64,000 bases of DNA. Origin: Colimorpha sp045222295 (GTDB taxonomy: Bacteria; Bacteroidota; Bacteroidia; Bacteroidales; P3). Made by a program: the position numbers and the translations under genes. Positions within the stretch are counted from its first letter, which is position 1. Every line of letters begins with the position of its first letter. The DNA lies in assembly GCA_045222295.1 (NCBI GenBank), contig JBGUXP010000006.1:248001-312000 (forward strand), written 5' to 3'. Positions 22,684-32,095 of the stretch are shown here, one piece after another. The notes under the pieces were generated by a model. It saw only the letters and a program-made list of their open reading frames with translations, did not search any database and had not been told where the DNA came from.

Positions 22684-25600
22684 ATGAAGCGGATATTGAT
22701 ATTCATGGCACTGTTGACGACAGTGTTAGTGGTGTCGGGACAGCCCTATTGGAACAATCTTGAGGTGTACCGGTTAAACAAGGTGCAGCCCCACGACCGC
22801 ATTATACCCGACAGCCGACACGGTTTCATTGGACGTCAGTGGCGTATGAGCCTCAATGGCACTTGGAAGTTCGCCTACTTTGATGCGCCGGCAAAAGCCA
22901 CCCTCAACCCCTCCCGGTGGGATAGTATTCAGGTTCCCGGAAATGTTGAGTTGCAGGGTTATGGTGTGCCTGTGTATGTAAATATGAAAAATGAGTTCCC
23001 AAGTAACCCACCTTACGCCCCCATCGACTATAATCCCACTTATGTCTACTCCCGCACCTTCACCTTTCCTGATCATTGGCAGGGTCGACGCACAATCATC
23101 AAGTTCGGCGCTGTTAAGTCGGCCATGTACCTCTATGTCAACGGTTGCGAGGTGGGCTATAGCGAGGACTCAAAGACCCCGGCGGAGTGGGACGTCACCA
23201 AGTACCTCCACGAGGGGAAGAACGACCTTAAGGTTAAGGTGCTGCGGTGGTGCGATGGCAGCTACCTCGAGTGTCAGGACATGTGGCGCATGAGTGGCAT
23301 CACGCGCGACGTGGAACTCTATTCTGTGCCCAAAACATACATCACCGACATTAAGGTTCTTGCCGACCTCGACACCTCCGATTGGACTACGGGTCTGTTG
23401 GACGTGATGGTCGACCTCAATCGCGAGGTGAGTGGCGGACGGGTGGAAGTGACATGCGGTGGCATTGAGATGGGTCATCTGCTAAAGAACAAGGACTGGT
23501 TCGTGGATTTCCAGATGAGGCTCCATGGTGTCCGCCCCTGGAACGACAGCACCCCTGTGCTCTACAATCTCACCATACGCCTTCTCGATGCCTCGGGCCA
23601 TGAGACCGAGAGCATCACAAAAAAGATAGGTTTCCGCCACATCGATATCATGGGCGGCCAGTTGTGCCTCAACGGCATGCCCATGGAGATCCGCGGTGTC
23701 AATCGTCATGAGCACAGCATGTACGGCGGTCATTACGTCACCCCCGACGAGATGCGCGATGACATCAGCTTGATGAAGGAGATGGGCATCAACGCCGTGC
23801 GCACCAGCCACTATCCCAATGACGAACTCTGGTACGACCTCTGCGACTCCGCCGGCATCTATGTTTGGGACGAAGCCAATGTCGAAAGCCATGCCCAAGG
23901 CTACGGCGAGAATTCCTTGGCCAAGAAGAAGGAATGGCTCAACCCCATCTTGGACCGCATCTACAACATGTACAAGCGCGACCGCAACCACCCCTGTGTC
24001 ATCGCCTGGAGCCTCGGCAACGAATGCGGCAACGGCTATTGCATGAAGGAGGCTTACCGCTTCCTCAAAGGAAAGGACAACACGCGCCCTGTGGTCTACG
24101 AGCGTGCCGAGTTGGATTGCAATACCGACATCGTCGGCATCATGTATCCCTCCGTGGAGTTTCTTTCGGAATATGCCCGTAACCCCAAGAACAAACGGCC
24201 TTACATCATTGCCGAATACTGCCACGCCATGGGCAACTCGATGGGAGGTTTCAAAGACTACTGGGACACCATCGACAAATATCCCCAGCTGCAGGGCGGC
24301 TTTATCTGGGACTGGATCGACCAAGCTTTCCAGAAAGATGGTTATTGGGCCGCTGGTGGCGATTTCGGCGCGTTGCCCGGCATCAAGGACGACGACGCTT
24401 TCTGTGCCAACGGAATCCTCGCCGCCGACCGCACCCCGCACCCCCATGCCAACGAAGTGGAGGCCGTCTATACATGTGGCAGCGGCAACGTGCCCGACGA
24501 CACAGTACACCGCTACCTCTACCGTTGGATGACAGGACCGGCAGAGCACTACAGCATCGACCGCGACAAACACCATGTGACCATCAGTGGCAAGGACTTC
24601 TGCGTGTCTGTCAGCGCCGTCGACGGAAGCATTACTTCCTACATCTTCGACGGCCACGAGCTGCTGGCCCGTCCGCTGCGGTGGAACTTCTGGCGTCCGC
24701 CGACCGAGAACGACCTCGTCGACATCAATGGCGCTCGCGCCTGGCAAGGGCTCGACCGGCTGAAGGCCGAGATGCTCAGCGTCTCCACAGGCCGTGCCGA
24801 GGTGCAGATGCTGTTGCGCCTCTCCACCCCTGACGGAGCCTCCATACGTCTGAAGCAGATTATCGTGGCCGACGAACAGGGCAACCTGCAGCTGAACTAC
24901 ATGGTGGTGCCTGGCGGGCAATTCCACACGCTCCCCAAACTGGGTCTCCAGTTCGGCCTAGACAGTTCCTACACCGCCTGCACCTTCTATGGCAACATCC
25001 ACGAGACCTACCCCGACCGCCGCGAGGCACAGCGTGTGAGCACATGGTACAAGAGCCTCGAAGAACTCAGCACACCTCAGTATGTGGTGCCCGAAGAGCA
25101 GGGCAACCACGAGGCTCGCTGGGTACGCTTCAAGGGCGACGGCCCCGACATCACCTTCGCCCGTAATGACAAGTGGCTTGTGCCACTGAACTTCAGCGTA
25201 CGCCGCTACAGCGACAGCGTCCTCACCGCTACCCGCCGCTGGCGCGACGTGGGAGAGGCTGACCCCTACTACACGGTCTGCATCGACCACCGGGTGGCGC
25301 CCCTCGGCACCGCCACTTGCGGCCCCGGCGTGGCCGAACGCCACACCATCAGTGGCGACAGCATCTACTGCTACAGCTTTATTGTGATGCCTGGCCCTCC
25401 TGCCGACATCGCCGATGGTCTCCGCGCCTTTAGCTATGCTGTTCACCCCGACCTGCAGCAGATGCCCTCCGACGACAAGGGCTCAACCCTCAAAGTGGCG
25501 GCTGTGGTTTGCAACGCTGAGCCTGCCAAGCAGTATTCCGACGGCTTCCCGCAGGTGCTCGCCGACGGTCGCCGCGCCATCCCTGGCGACTATCACCACG

Positions 25601-25977
25601 GCTGGGCGGGCTTCGAAGGCCCCGACACCGTGGAGATGACGCTGACGCTTGAGGAATACGCCACCCTCGGCGAGATTGCCGTGGGTGCCTGCCACAGTCC
25701 CAGCGACTGGGTAGTGAAGCCTCTCGACGTGCAGGCCTCCTGGAGCATCGATGGCAAGAATTGGAGCTCGTGGCAGAGCCTCGACGTGCAGAATCCGCCC
25801 GCCAACCTCTACCGCGACAGCCGCCGCCTGTGCTACTCCCTGCAGCCCCGCAAGGCTAAGTATGTCCACTATGTCCGCCTGCGCTTTGCCTGCCGTTCCA
25901 CGCTACCCATATGGCACCCCTACAGCGGGGGAAAAGCATGGCTTATGATTGACGAAATAGGGCTGAGAAGCAAATAA
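22684..25977 (+). CDS. Secreted glycoside hydrolase family 2 beta-galactosidase
   Basis: 1097 residues from the ATG at 22684. A signal peptide (MKRILIFMALLTTVLVVSGQ) sends it to the periplasm or beyond. GH2 order is seen: sugar-binding jelly roll (about 30-200), Ig-like, TIM barrel with NRHEHSMYGGHYVTPDEM and the acid/base Glu in SLGNECGNG, nucleophile Glu in YIIAEYCHAMGNSMGG, then the beta-galactosidase small-chain domain and a C-terminal discoidin-like piece. It probably removes terminal beta-galactose from glycans. It stands alone; no SusC/SusD pair is beside it. Confidence 0.92.
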   Translation: MKRILIFMALLTTVLVVSGQPYWNNLEVYRLNKVQPHDRIIPDSRHGFIGRQWRMSLNGTWKFAYFDAPAKATLNPSRWDSIQVPGNVELQGYGVPVYVNMKNEFPSNPPYAPIDYNPTYVYSRTFTFPDHWQGRRTIIKFGAVKSAMYLYVNGCEVGYSEDSKTPAEWDVTKYLHEGKNDLKVKVLRWCDGSYLECQDMWRMSGITRDVELYSVPKTYITDIKVLADLDTSDWTTGLLDVMVDLNREVSGGRVEVTCGGIEMGHLLKNKDWFVDFQMRLHGVRPWNDSTPVLYNLTIRLLDASGHETESITKKIGFRHIDIMGGQLCLNGMPMEIRGVNRHEHSMYGGHYVTPDEMRDDISLMKEMGINAVRTSHYPNDELWYDLCDSAGIYVWDEANVESHAQGYGENSLAKKKEWLNPILDRIYNMYKRDRNHPCVIAWSLGNECGNGYCMKEAYRFLKGKDNTRPVVYERAELDCNTDIVGIMYPSVEFLSEYARNPKNKRPYIIAEYCHAMGNSMGGFKDYWDTIDKYPQLQGGFIWDWIDQAFQKDGYWAAGGDFGALPGIKDDDAFCANGILAADRTPHPHANEVEAVYTCGSGNVPDDTVHRYLYRWMTGPAEHYSIDRDKHHVTISGKDFCVSVSAVDGSITSYIFDGHELLARPLRWNFWRPPTENDLVDINGARAWQGLDRLKAEMLSVSTGRAEVQMLLRLSTPDGASIRLKQIIVADEQGNLQLNYMVVPGGQFHTLPKLGLQFGLDSSYTACTFYGNIHETYPDRREAQRVSTWYKSLEELSTPQYVVPEEQGNHEARWVRFKGDGPDITFARNDKWLVPLNFSVRRYSDSVLTATRRWRDVGEADPYYTVCIDHRVAPLGTATCGPGVAERHTISGDSIYCYSFIVMPGPPADIADGLRAFSYAVHPDLQQMPSDDKGSTLKVAAVVCNAEPAKQYSDGFPQVLADGRRAIPGDYHHGWAGFEGPDTVEMTLTLEEYATLGEIAVGACHSPSDWVVKPLDVQASWSIDGKNWSSWQSLDVQNPPANLYRDSRRLCYSLQPRKAKYVHYVRLRFACRSTLPIWHPYSGGKAWLMIDEIGLRSK

Positions 25978-26002
25978 TTGTCGCTGTATGGGATTTATTT
26001 CG

Positions 26003-26010
26003 TATCTTTG
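26003..26010 (+). promoter_or_regulatory. Promoter -7 box of the CNNM gene
   Basis: TATCTTTG followed by CATCG, 23 bases before the start codon. Confidence 0.65.
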
Positions 26011-26033
26011 CATCGTTTTTTAGCAATGAAAGA

Positions 26034-27089
26034 ATGACCTTACTCATTATATTTTTGGCGGGTGCGATGTCCATCTCGTTCCTCTGCTCCGTGTTGGAAT
26101 CGGTGTTGATGTCCACCCCGCTCAGTTACATCTCCATGCGCGAGGACGAGGGCTATAAAGCAGCCCCGCTGTTCAAGAAGTACAAGCAGGACAACGCCCG
26201 TGCCATTGCCGCCATTCTCAGTCTCAACACCATCGCCAACACCATTGGTGCTGCTGGCGTGGGCCATCAAGTGGAGGAAGCTTTCGGTAGCCAGTGGTTT
26301 GGCCTGGTATCTGCTGTCACCACGGTGCTCATTTTAGTGTTCAGCGAGATTATTCCCAAGACCATCGGCACCAGCCAATGGCGTCGCCTGATGGGCTTCA
26401 CCGCCTATACTATCCGTTCCCTTATCTTCGGCCTCTACCCGATAGTAGTGGCCGTGCAGTGGTTCACCAAGCTCATCGCCCACAAGGACGAGGAGGAGAC
26501 CGTCGTCTCCCGAGAGGAGGTGGCTGCCATGGCTGATATGGGCGAGGATGAGGGTGTTATTGACGAGGACGAGAACAAGATTATCCAGAATGTCATCAAA
26601 CTCAATGATATCAAAGCCTACGACGTGATGACTCCCCGAGTGGTGGCCGCTACGGCTCCTGAGAGCATGACGCTGAAGGATTTCTACAAGGAGCAGGAGT
26701 ATAGCCACTTCTCGCGCATTCCAGTTTATGCCGACGAGGAGGATTTCATTACGGGATACGTGCTGCGTAGTGAGGCTTTGGAGGAGTTGGCAGAGGATCA
26801 TTTCAAGAAGACTCTCGGAGAGATTAAGCGCACCATCCCGCTCTATAATGAGGAGATGAGTGTGGCCGATATCTGGGATAGTCTTCTGAAGCACAAGGAA
26901 CAGATTGCCGGCATCATCGATGAGTTTGGCTCGTTCCAGGGTATTATCACGTTGGAGGATATCATTGAGACTATTTTCGGTCTCGAGATTATCGACGAGA
27001 GCGATGAGGTGGCAGACATGCAGCAGTATGCCCGTGAACGCTGGCAGAAACGCCAGAGTCGCTTCAAAGAAATCAAGCTTCCTGAGTAA
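26034..27089 (+). CDS. CNNM/CorC-type membrane protein with CBS domains
   Basis: 351 residues. The N-terminal CNNM (DUF21) membrane domain has about four hydrophobic segments with the SEIIPKTIGTSQ signature; then a CBS pair (about 195-320: DVMTPRVVAATAPES and IIDEFGSFQGIITLEDIIE). The family includes Mg2+ efflux transporters (CorC/MpfA). The C-terminal CorC/HlyC domain is missing, so this is a short member. Its 3' end overlaps the convergent miaA by 17 bases. Confidence 0.88.
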   Translation: MTLLIIFLAGAMSISFLCSVLESVLMSTPLSYISMREDEGYKAAPLFKKYKQDNARAIAAILSLNTIANTIGAAGVGHQVEEAFGSQWFGLVSAVTTVLILVFSEIIPKTIGTSQWRRLMGFTAYTIRSLIFGLYPIVVAVQWFTKLIAHKDEEETVVSREEVAAMADMGEDEGVIDEDENKIIQNVIKLNDIKAYDVMTPRVVAATAPESMTLKDFYKEQEYSHFSRIPVYADEEDFITGYVLRSEALEELAEDHFKKTLGEIKRTIPLYNEEMSVADIWDSLLKHKEQIAGIIDEFGSFQGIITLEDIIETIFGLEIIDESDEVADMQQYARERWQKRQSRFKEIKLPE

Positions 27090-27981
27090 TTATTTGATTG
27101 ACCTTCTCTTCGATGGGAAGGGTGCCGTCGATCCACCGGATGGCTACGCCGTTGCGCTCCATGCGGCGGAACCAGGTCATCTGCCGTTTGGCGAAGCGGC
27201 GGATATCAGTGAAGAGGTCGCGGAAGAGTTCTTCCTGGGAGCACTGCCCCATCAGGAACCGTGTGACATGGCGATACTCCAGTCCGTAGCGCATGAGTCG
27301 TGCCGGGGGCACGCCGCTGTCGAGCAACCGCTGCACCTCATCGGTCATGCCCTCTTCCATGCGATGGCGCAGGCGTGCCTCGATGTGTTCGATGACTATC
27401 TGGCGAGGTAGCAGGAGGCCGTAAATGCGGTGCTCCATGAGCGGCACCTGGGTGCATGCCTCGGGGTGGGCGAGGGCGAATTCCTGTATCTCCAGGGCGC
27501 GGACGAGGCGGTCGCGTGTCTCGGTGTCGGTGTGGTTGTGGAGAGGTCCATAGGAGGCCAGGCGTGCGGTGAGTTCCTCGTCAGAGAAGGCTTCAAGGCT
27601 ATGACGGTAGTCAGGGTCAATGGGTGCGTCGGCCAGACGGTAGCCACGCACGACAGCGTCGATATAGAGGCCGGTGCCACCGCAGAGGATTGGTTGGCGG
27701 CCACGAGAGATGATGTCATCGTAGGCGGTGCAGAAGTCGCGCAGGAAACGGTAGGCACTATATTCCTCGCCGGGGTCGCAGATGTCGATAAGGTGGTAGG
27801 GGATATGGGTGCCGTGGAGATGGTAGTCGGCGAGGTCTTTGCCAGTGCCGATGTCCATGCCACGAAACACCTGCCTGGAGTCGGCGCTGATGATTTCGCC
27901 GCCCAGGCGGTAGGCCACCTCGGCGGCCAGGGCGGTCTTGCCGGTGGCCGTGGGACCGAGGATGGTAATGAGACTACTCAT
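27073..27981 (-). CDS. miaA: tRNA dimethylallyltransferase
   Basis: 302 residues. MiaA transfers a dimethylallyl group to A37 of tRNAs that read UNN codons. The P-loop GPTATGKTALAAEVA, the SADSRQVFRGMDIGTGKD block and the tRNA-binding MTWFRRMERNGVAIRWID end are present. Its start overlaps the end of the OmpA-family gene by 8 bases, so the two are likely co-transcribed. Confidence 0.96.
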   Translation of the reverse strand: MSSLITILGPTATGKTALAAEVAYRLGGEIISADSRQVFRGMDIGTGKDLADYHLHGTHIPYHLIDICDPGEEYSAYRFLRDFCTAYDDIISRGRQPILCGGTGLYIDAVVRGYRLADAPIDPDYRHSLEAFSDEELTARLASYGPLHNHTDTETRDRLVRALEIQEFALAHPEACTQVPLMEHRIYGLLLPRQIVIEHIEARLRHRMEEGMTDEVQRLLDSGVPPARLMRYGLEYRHVTRFLMGQCSQEELFRDLFTDIRRFAKRQMTWFRRMERNGVAIRWIDGTLPIEEKVNQIITQEA

Positions 27982-30736
27982 CCAGGAAAATCAGCTTTGA
28001 GCGCTGTTTGTCGAACTCGTAGTTGCCGAACTGTTGGAGGCCGGTGCGGTTGATGATGAACTTGTAGTCGATGCCCTTGATGACGACGACCTCGACGTTC
28101 TCGCGGCGCTGCTCACCAATCTGCATGGACTTGAAGAGGATGGTGGTGCGGTCTAGGATGTTGCCCTCGGGGTCGAAGGATTTGTCACGCAGGGGGAAGT
28201 CCTCTTTGGTGATGCGTTGCTGGTAGAGAAGGTTCATGGCTTCCTCCCACGAGATGGCGATAGGCTCAGCGTAGCGCTCGTCGATGAGCATGGGCACCTG
28301 CATGCCGTTGGCGATACAAGTAATCTCGCCACGGGTGGAGTTAATCATGGTGACATAGACGGTGCTCTCGTCGTGGACGATGGTGGGGGCGATGTCGGGC
28401 TCATCATCATCGTTGCGGTGCTCAATGAGGTCCACAACCTTGCCTTTCTCATCTTTCGACTTGCTGTCGGCGGTGAGGTTGTCAACGAGTTTGTGAGATA
28501 CATAGTCTTCGCGCAGGACGAGGAACTCGATGCGGCGGTTGAGGGAGTGGGCAGCCTGCTGACGGTCGCCACTGAGGGTGGCGATATAGTCGCATTCCAT
28601 CACTGAGCCTGCCGAGAATTCGTATTTCTGACCGTTGTAGTTGACGGAGACATCCTCGTCGAGAGTGCGTGGTACACGGTCGGCATAGCCCTTGGCAACC
28701 AGTCGCTCGCGCTCGATGCCACGGTTGACGAGATAGTCAACTACGCTCTGGGCGCGGCGTTGCGAGAGAGTGTCGTTTGTGAGGCCTACATAGGGTTGAC
28801 AGTCGGTGTGCGAGCGTATCTCAACCACAAGGTTGGGGTTGTTTTCCATGATGAGGTAGAGGTCCATCAAGGAGTCCATGAACTGTGCTTGGAGGTCGGT
28901 CTTGGCCAACTCAAAGTTAATTTTGGGCAGGGTGATGGGACGACGCGGGACGGGCTCCATGCGGAAATCGTGAACGATGGTCTTGTTGGTGCTGTATCCA
29001 CGGGTGCTTTCGGAGCCTTCGATGCTGTAGTAGCTCTGTTTGGAGAGGTACAGCTTGTAGACCACGTCGCGGCGGACGATGGTGCTGTCGAACTTATAGA
29101 ATCCTTTCTTGTCGGTGCGGGTCTCGAAGGTGGCGCCGTCGGAACCGACGAGCTTGATACGTACGTCCTTCATGAGTTGCATGGATTTCTCGTCGCGCAC
29201 GGTGCCCTGGATGGCGTAGTTGAGGCCCGGAATCTCGAAGTAGAAGATATTGTCGTTGATAGGTGGTGCCTGGGTGCTGCGGTTCTCGTTCTGCACGCTG
29301 CGGTTATGGGGATCCACATAAGGACGGTTCGAGGAGAAGTAGCCGCGCTCAAGGATGTTGTTCTTCGACGCGTCAGGGTAGAAAACGATGGACATCTCGT
29401 CGTAGGATGAGTTGATAGGGATGCCGAGGTTCTGGGGGACTGACCATTTGCCGTTGGGGTTAAGTTTGGTCATGAAGAGGTCCTGACCGCCGACGCCGGG
29501 GTGACCGTTGGAAGAGAAATACATCAGAGAGTCGTTTCTCAGCACCGGCATAATCTCCTTGCCAGGGGTGTTGATAAAGGAAGATAGGTTGACGGGACGG
29601 CCAAACTCGTCGGCTATTGACTTGCGGGAGGCACGCCAGAGGTCGTATTCTCCGAAGCCGCCAGGCATGTTGGATGAGAAGTAGAGTGTCAGGCCGTCAC
29701 TGCTAATGGCAGGGTAGAGGAATGTATAGGCGGTGTCGCCAAGATGCACGTAGGTAGCGTCGCTCCACTCGCCTGGCTTGGGTTCCTCGGTGGTTGTGGC
29801 GCTCTCCTCGTCGGCATCGCCGACGTTATCCTTCTTGCCTTTCTTCGCGGGATTCTTCTTGGGGGCTTTTTTCTTTACGGTCTTCTTTTTCTTGCTCTTG
29901 TCATCGAGATTTTGGGGTGTGCGGACGGAGGTATAGATGCGGCAACGCACGGTCTCATTTTCTCGAATGTCGCAACGCGAGAAGAAGACGGTATTCCCGT
30001 CCGGGGTGAAGGTGGGCTCTCCTTCGTTGACGGCGGTGTTGATTTTACCGCTCTTGTCCCACGGCTCTGGGGCAGAGTTCCACTGGCCGTTACGGTCCAT
30101 ATAGACCATGTAGATGTCGGAATAGGCTTGGTCGGTCCAAGGATCCTTTCCCTGTTCCTCACCTTCGGGGAAGCGAGCCGAGGTGAAGACTATCTTGGTG
30201 GTGTCGTTTCCCACAAAGCGTGGGGCGAAATCGTTGTAGTCGGTGCACCATTGTGACATCTTGCTGATGGTGTGACGGGTGCGGTTGTTGGCCAGCTGGT
30301 TGACATAGACGAGCGACTCTTTGCGCTTGACAGCATAGTTATCTTTGGGCTCCTGCTCGAGGTATTTCTGGTAATACTGTTCGGCTTCGTCGAATTTCTC
30401 CTGGAAGCGGCACATCTCGGCGAGGTTGAAATAGAGTTTACGTTCGCTCTTGTAATATTCTTCGTCAGCCAGGCGTTTGTAGATGCGCTCGGCACGGGGG
30501 TAGTTGTAGGTCAGTCGGTAGCACTCGGCAATCTGGAAGTAGATGCGGTTTTTCTCGGCCTTATTGTCCTTGATTTTTTCGTAGGCGGCCTCGTATTCCT
30601 TGACAGCTTCGTTAAAGCGGTTCTGGTCGAAGAGGTTGTCGGCCTTGGCGGCAAGACTTTTCGACTGGGCGTAGGCTCCGGAGGTCATTAGTATGGCCGC
30701 AAAGAGCATTAGGAGACCTTTTTTGAGTGTTTTCAT
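27974..30736 (-). CDS. PorE-like OmpA protein (TPR, PD40, CRD, OmpA) with degenerate protease-like tail
   Basis: 920 residues. Signal peptide 1-23; TPR-like helices about 25-150; PD40/WD40 beta-propeller 165-470, interrupted by a Lys-rich linker (280-305); carboxypeptidase-regulatory-like domain 505-600; OmpA peptidoglycan-binding domain 605-745 (EIRSHTDCQ, LSQRRAQSVVDYLV, NRRIEF). This order matches PorE of the type IX secretion system, which tethers the machine to peptidoglycan. The extra 175 residues at the end resemble a retropepsin-like (clan AA) domain: VPMLID at 814-819, AISWEEAMNLLYQQ, ILFKSMQIGEQ and FGNYEFDKQRSKLIFL. The catalytic DT/SG is replaced by Asp819-Glu-Arg, so it is probably inactive. 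Confidence 0.8.
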   Translation of the reverse strand: MKTLKKGLLMLFAAILMTSGAYAQSKSLAAKADNLFDQNRFNEAVKEYEAAYEKIKDNKAEKNRIYFQIAECYRLTYNYPRAERIYKRLADEEYYKSERKLYFNLAEMCRFQEKFDEAEQYYQKYLEQEPKDNYAVKRKESLVYVNQLANNRTRHTISKMSQWCTDYNDFAPRFVGNDTTKIVFTSARFPEGEEQGKDPWTDQAYSDIYMVYMDRNGQWNSAPEPWDKSGKINTAVNEGEPTFTPDGNTVFFSRCDIRENETVRCRIYTSVRTPQNLDDKSKKKKTVKKKAPKKNPAKKGKKDNVGDADEESATTTEEPKPGEWSDATYVHLGDTAYTFLYPAISSDGLTLYFSSNMPGGFGEYDLWRASRKSIADEFGRPVNLSSFINTPGKEIMPVLRNDSLMYFSSNGHPGVGGQDLFMTKLNPNGKWSVPQNLGIPINSSYDEMSIVFYPDASKNNILERGYFSSNRPYVDPHNRSVQNENRSTQAPPINDNIFYFEIPGLNYAIQGTVRDEKSMQLMKDVRIKLVGSDGATFETRTDKKGFYKFDSTIVRRDVVYKLYLSKQSYYSIEGSESTRGYSTNKTIVHDFRMEPVPRRPITLPKINFELAKTDLQAQFMDSLMDLYLIMENNPNLVVEIRSHTDCQPYVGLTNDTLSQRRAQSVVDYLVNRGIERERLVAKGYADRVPRTLDEDVSVNYNGQKYEFSAGSVMECDYIATLSGDRQQAAHSLNRRIEFLVLREDYVSHKLVDNLTADSKSKDEKGKVVDLIEHRNDDDEPDIAPTIVHDESTVYVTMINSTRGEITCIANGMQVPMLIDERYAEPIAISWEEAMNLLYQQRITKEDFPLRDKSFDPEGNILDRTTILFKSMQIGEQRRENVEVVVIKGIDYKFIINRTGLQQFGNYEFDKQRSKLIFLDE

Positions 30737-30791
30737 AATATATACCCAAGTTTTCTTTTGTTCGTATTAATATATCAATCAACTCATTAAA

Positions 30792-30806
30792 TGACCATGG
30801 TGGTCA
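30792..30806. promoter_or_regulatory. Short palindrome upstream of the OmpA-family gene
   Basis: TGACCA-TGG-TGGTCA is a perfect 6-bp dyad about 55 bases upstream of the minus-strand start. GTCAATTCA is also repeated at 30803 and 30815. Possible operator; no regulator is identified. Confidence 0.35.
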
Positions 30807-30871
30807 ATTCAATGTGTCAATTCAGAATGCTAAGATACGACTTTTTCCGCACACGGCAAAAAAAACTTATG

Positions 30872-32095
30872 TCAAAGCTTGAGTTTGGCCGTGGCGAGGT
30901 CGGAGGTGAGGGTAAAGGTGGTTCCTTTTTTGAGAGTGGGGAGATCGAACATGAGGTCTGTCATGATGCTCTCCATGATGGAGCGGAGGCCACGTGCACC
31001 GAGATGGTATTTGACGGCGCAGTCGACGACGAGGTCGAGGGTCTCGGGGGCGAACTCGAGGGTAATGTCGTCCATGCGAAAGAGTTCTTGATACTGCTTG
31101 ACGAGGGCGTTCTTGGGCTCGGTGAGGATACGGCGCAGGGCCTCGCGATTGAGGGGTTGGAGGGCGGTGAGGACAGGGAATCGGCCCACGAGTTCGGGGA
31201 TGAGACCGAATTTCTTGAGGTCCATGGGCTGCACATACTGCAGCATGTTGTCGCGGTCGAGTTCGGCGCGGGTCTCGTCACCCTTGAAACCAATGACGTT
31301 GGAGTTGAGGCGCGAGGCAATGGCACGCTCGATGCCGTCGAAAGCACCGCCGCAGATGAAGAGTATGTTGCGGGTGTTGATGGTGATGAGCTTTTGTTCG
31401 GGGTGCTTGCGTCCGCCCTCGGGGGGGACAGAAACGAGGGCTCCTTCCAGGAGTTTCAGCAGGGCTTGCTGTACGCCTTCGCCGCTGACATCGCGTGTGA
31501 TGGAGGTGTTCTCGCTCTTGCGGGCAATCTTATCGATTTCGTCGATGAAGACGATGCCGCGTTCGCAGGAGGCGACATCGTAGTTGGCGGCCTGGAGGAG
31601 GCGCACGAGGACGTTCTCGACATCATCGCCCACATAGCCGGCTTCGGTGAGAGTAGTGGCATCGGCGATGCAGAAGGGCACCTTGAGCAGGCGCGCGATG
31701 GTGCGGGCCAGGAGGGTTTTTCCAGTGCCTGTCTCGCCGACCATGACGATGTTACTCTTCTCAATTTCGACATCGTTCTTGTCTCCGTGCTCTGAGTTGT
31801 ATTTCAGTCGTTTGTAGTGATTGTAAACGGCTACGGAGAGGACGCGCTTGGCGGCCTCCTGGCCGATGACATACTGGTCGAGGAATTGCTTAATTTCGGC
31901 AGGTGTCGGTATTGGGCCATTGTCTACGGGTGTCGTGGACTTGTTGTCGGCGCTGTGTTCGTGGAAGATTTTCTCGGCCTGCTGGGAGCAGTCTTGGCAG
32001 ATGTAGCCGTTGAGGCCTGCAAGGAGCATACCGGCCTGCGAGGCGGGACGGCCGCAGAAGGAACAGTGTTCTTCATTGGTGGGTTTCTTGGACAT
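30872..32095 (-). CDS. clpX: ATP-dependent Clp protease ATP-binding subunit ClpX
   Basis: 407 residues. An N-terminal zinc-binding domain (CSFCG and CQDCS pairs) is followed by the AAA+ module with Walker A GETGTGKTLLARTIA and Walker B GIVFIDEIDKI. It unfolds substrates for ClpP; no clpP lies in the window. It sits directly before rodA on the reverse strand, one base apart, an unusual neighbourhood for clpX. Confidence 0.98.
   Translation of the reverse strand: MSKKPTNEEHCSFCGRPASQAGMLLAGLNGYICQDCSQQAEKIFHEHSADNKSTTPVDNGPIPTPAEIKQFLDQYVIGQEAAKRVLSVAVYNHYKRLKYNSEHGDKNDVEIEKSNIVMVGETGTGKTLLARTIARLLKVPFCIADATTLTEAGYVGDDVENVLVRLLQAANYDVASCERGIVFIDEIDKIARKSENTSITRDVSGEGVQQALLKLLEGALVSVPPEGGRKHPEQKLITINTRNILFICGGAFDGIERAIASRLNSNVIGFKGDETRAELDRDNMLQYVQPMDLKKFGLIPELVGRFPVLTALQPLNREALRRILTEPKNALVKQYQELFRMDDITLEFAPETLDLVVDCAVKYHLGARGLRSIMESIMTDLMFDLPTLKKGTTFTLTSDLATAKLKL

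Noticed and set aside
23482..24927. 481-codon open frame antisense to the beta-galactosidase
   Set aside because: Shadow frame; the sense strand has all GH2 motifs and a signal peptide.
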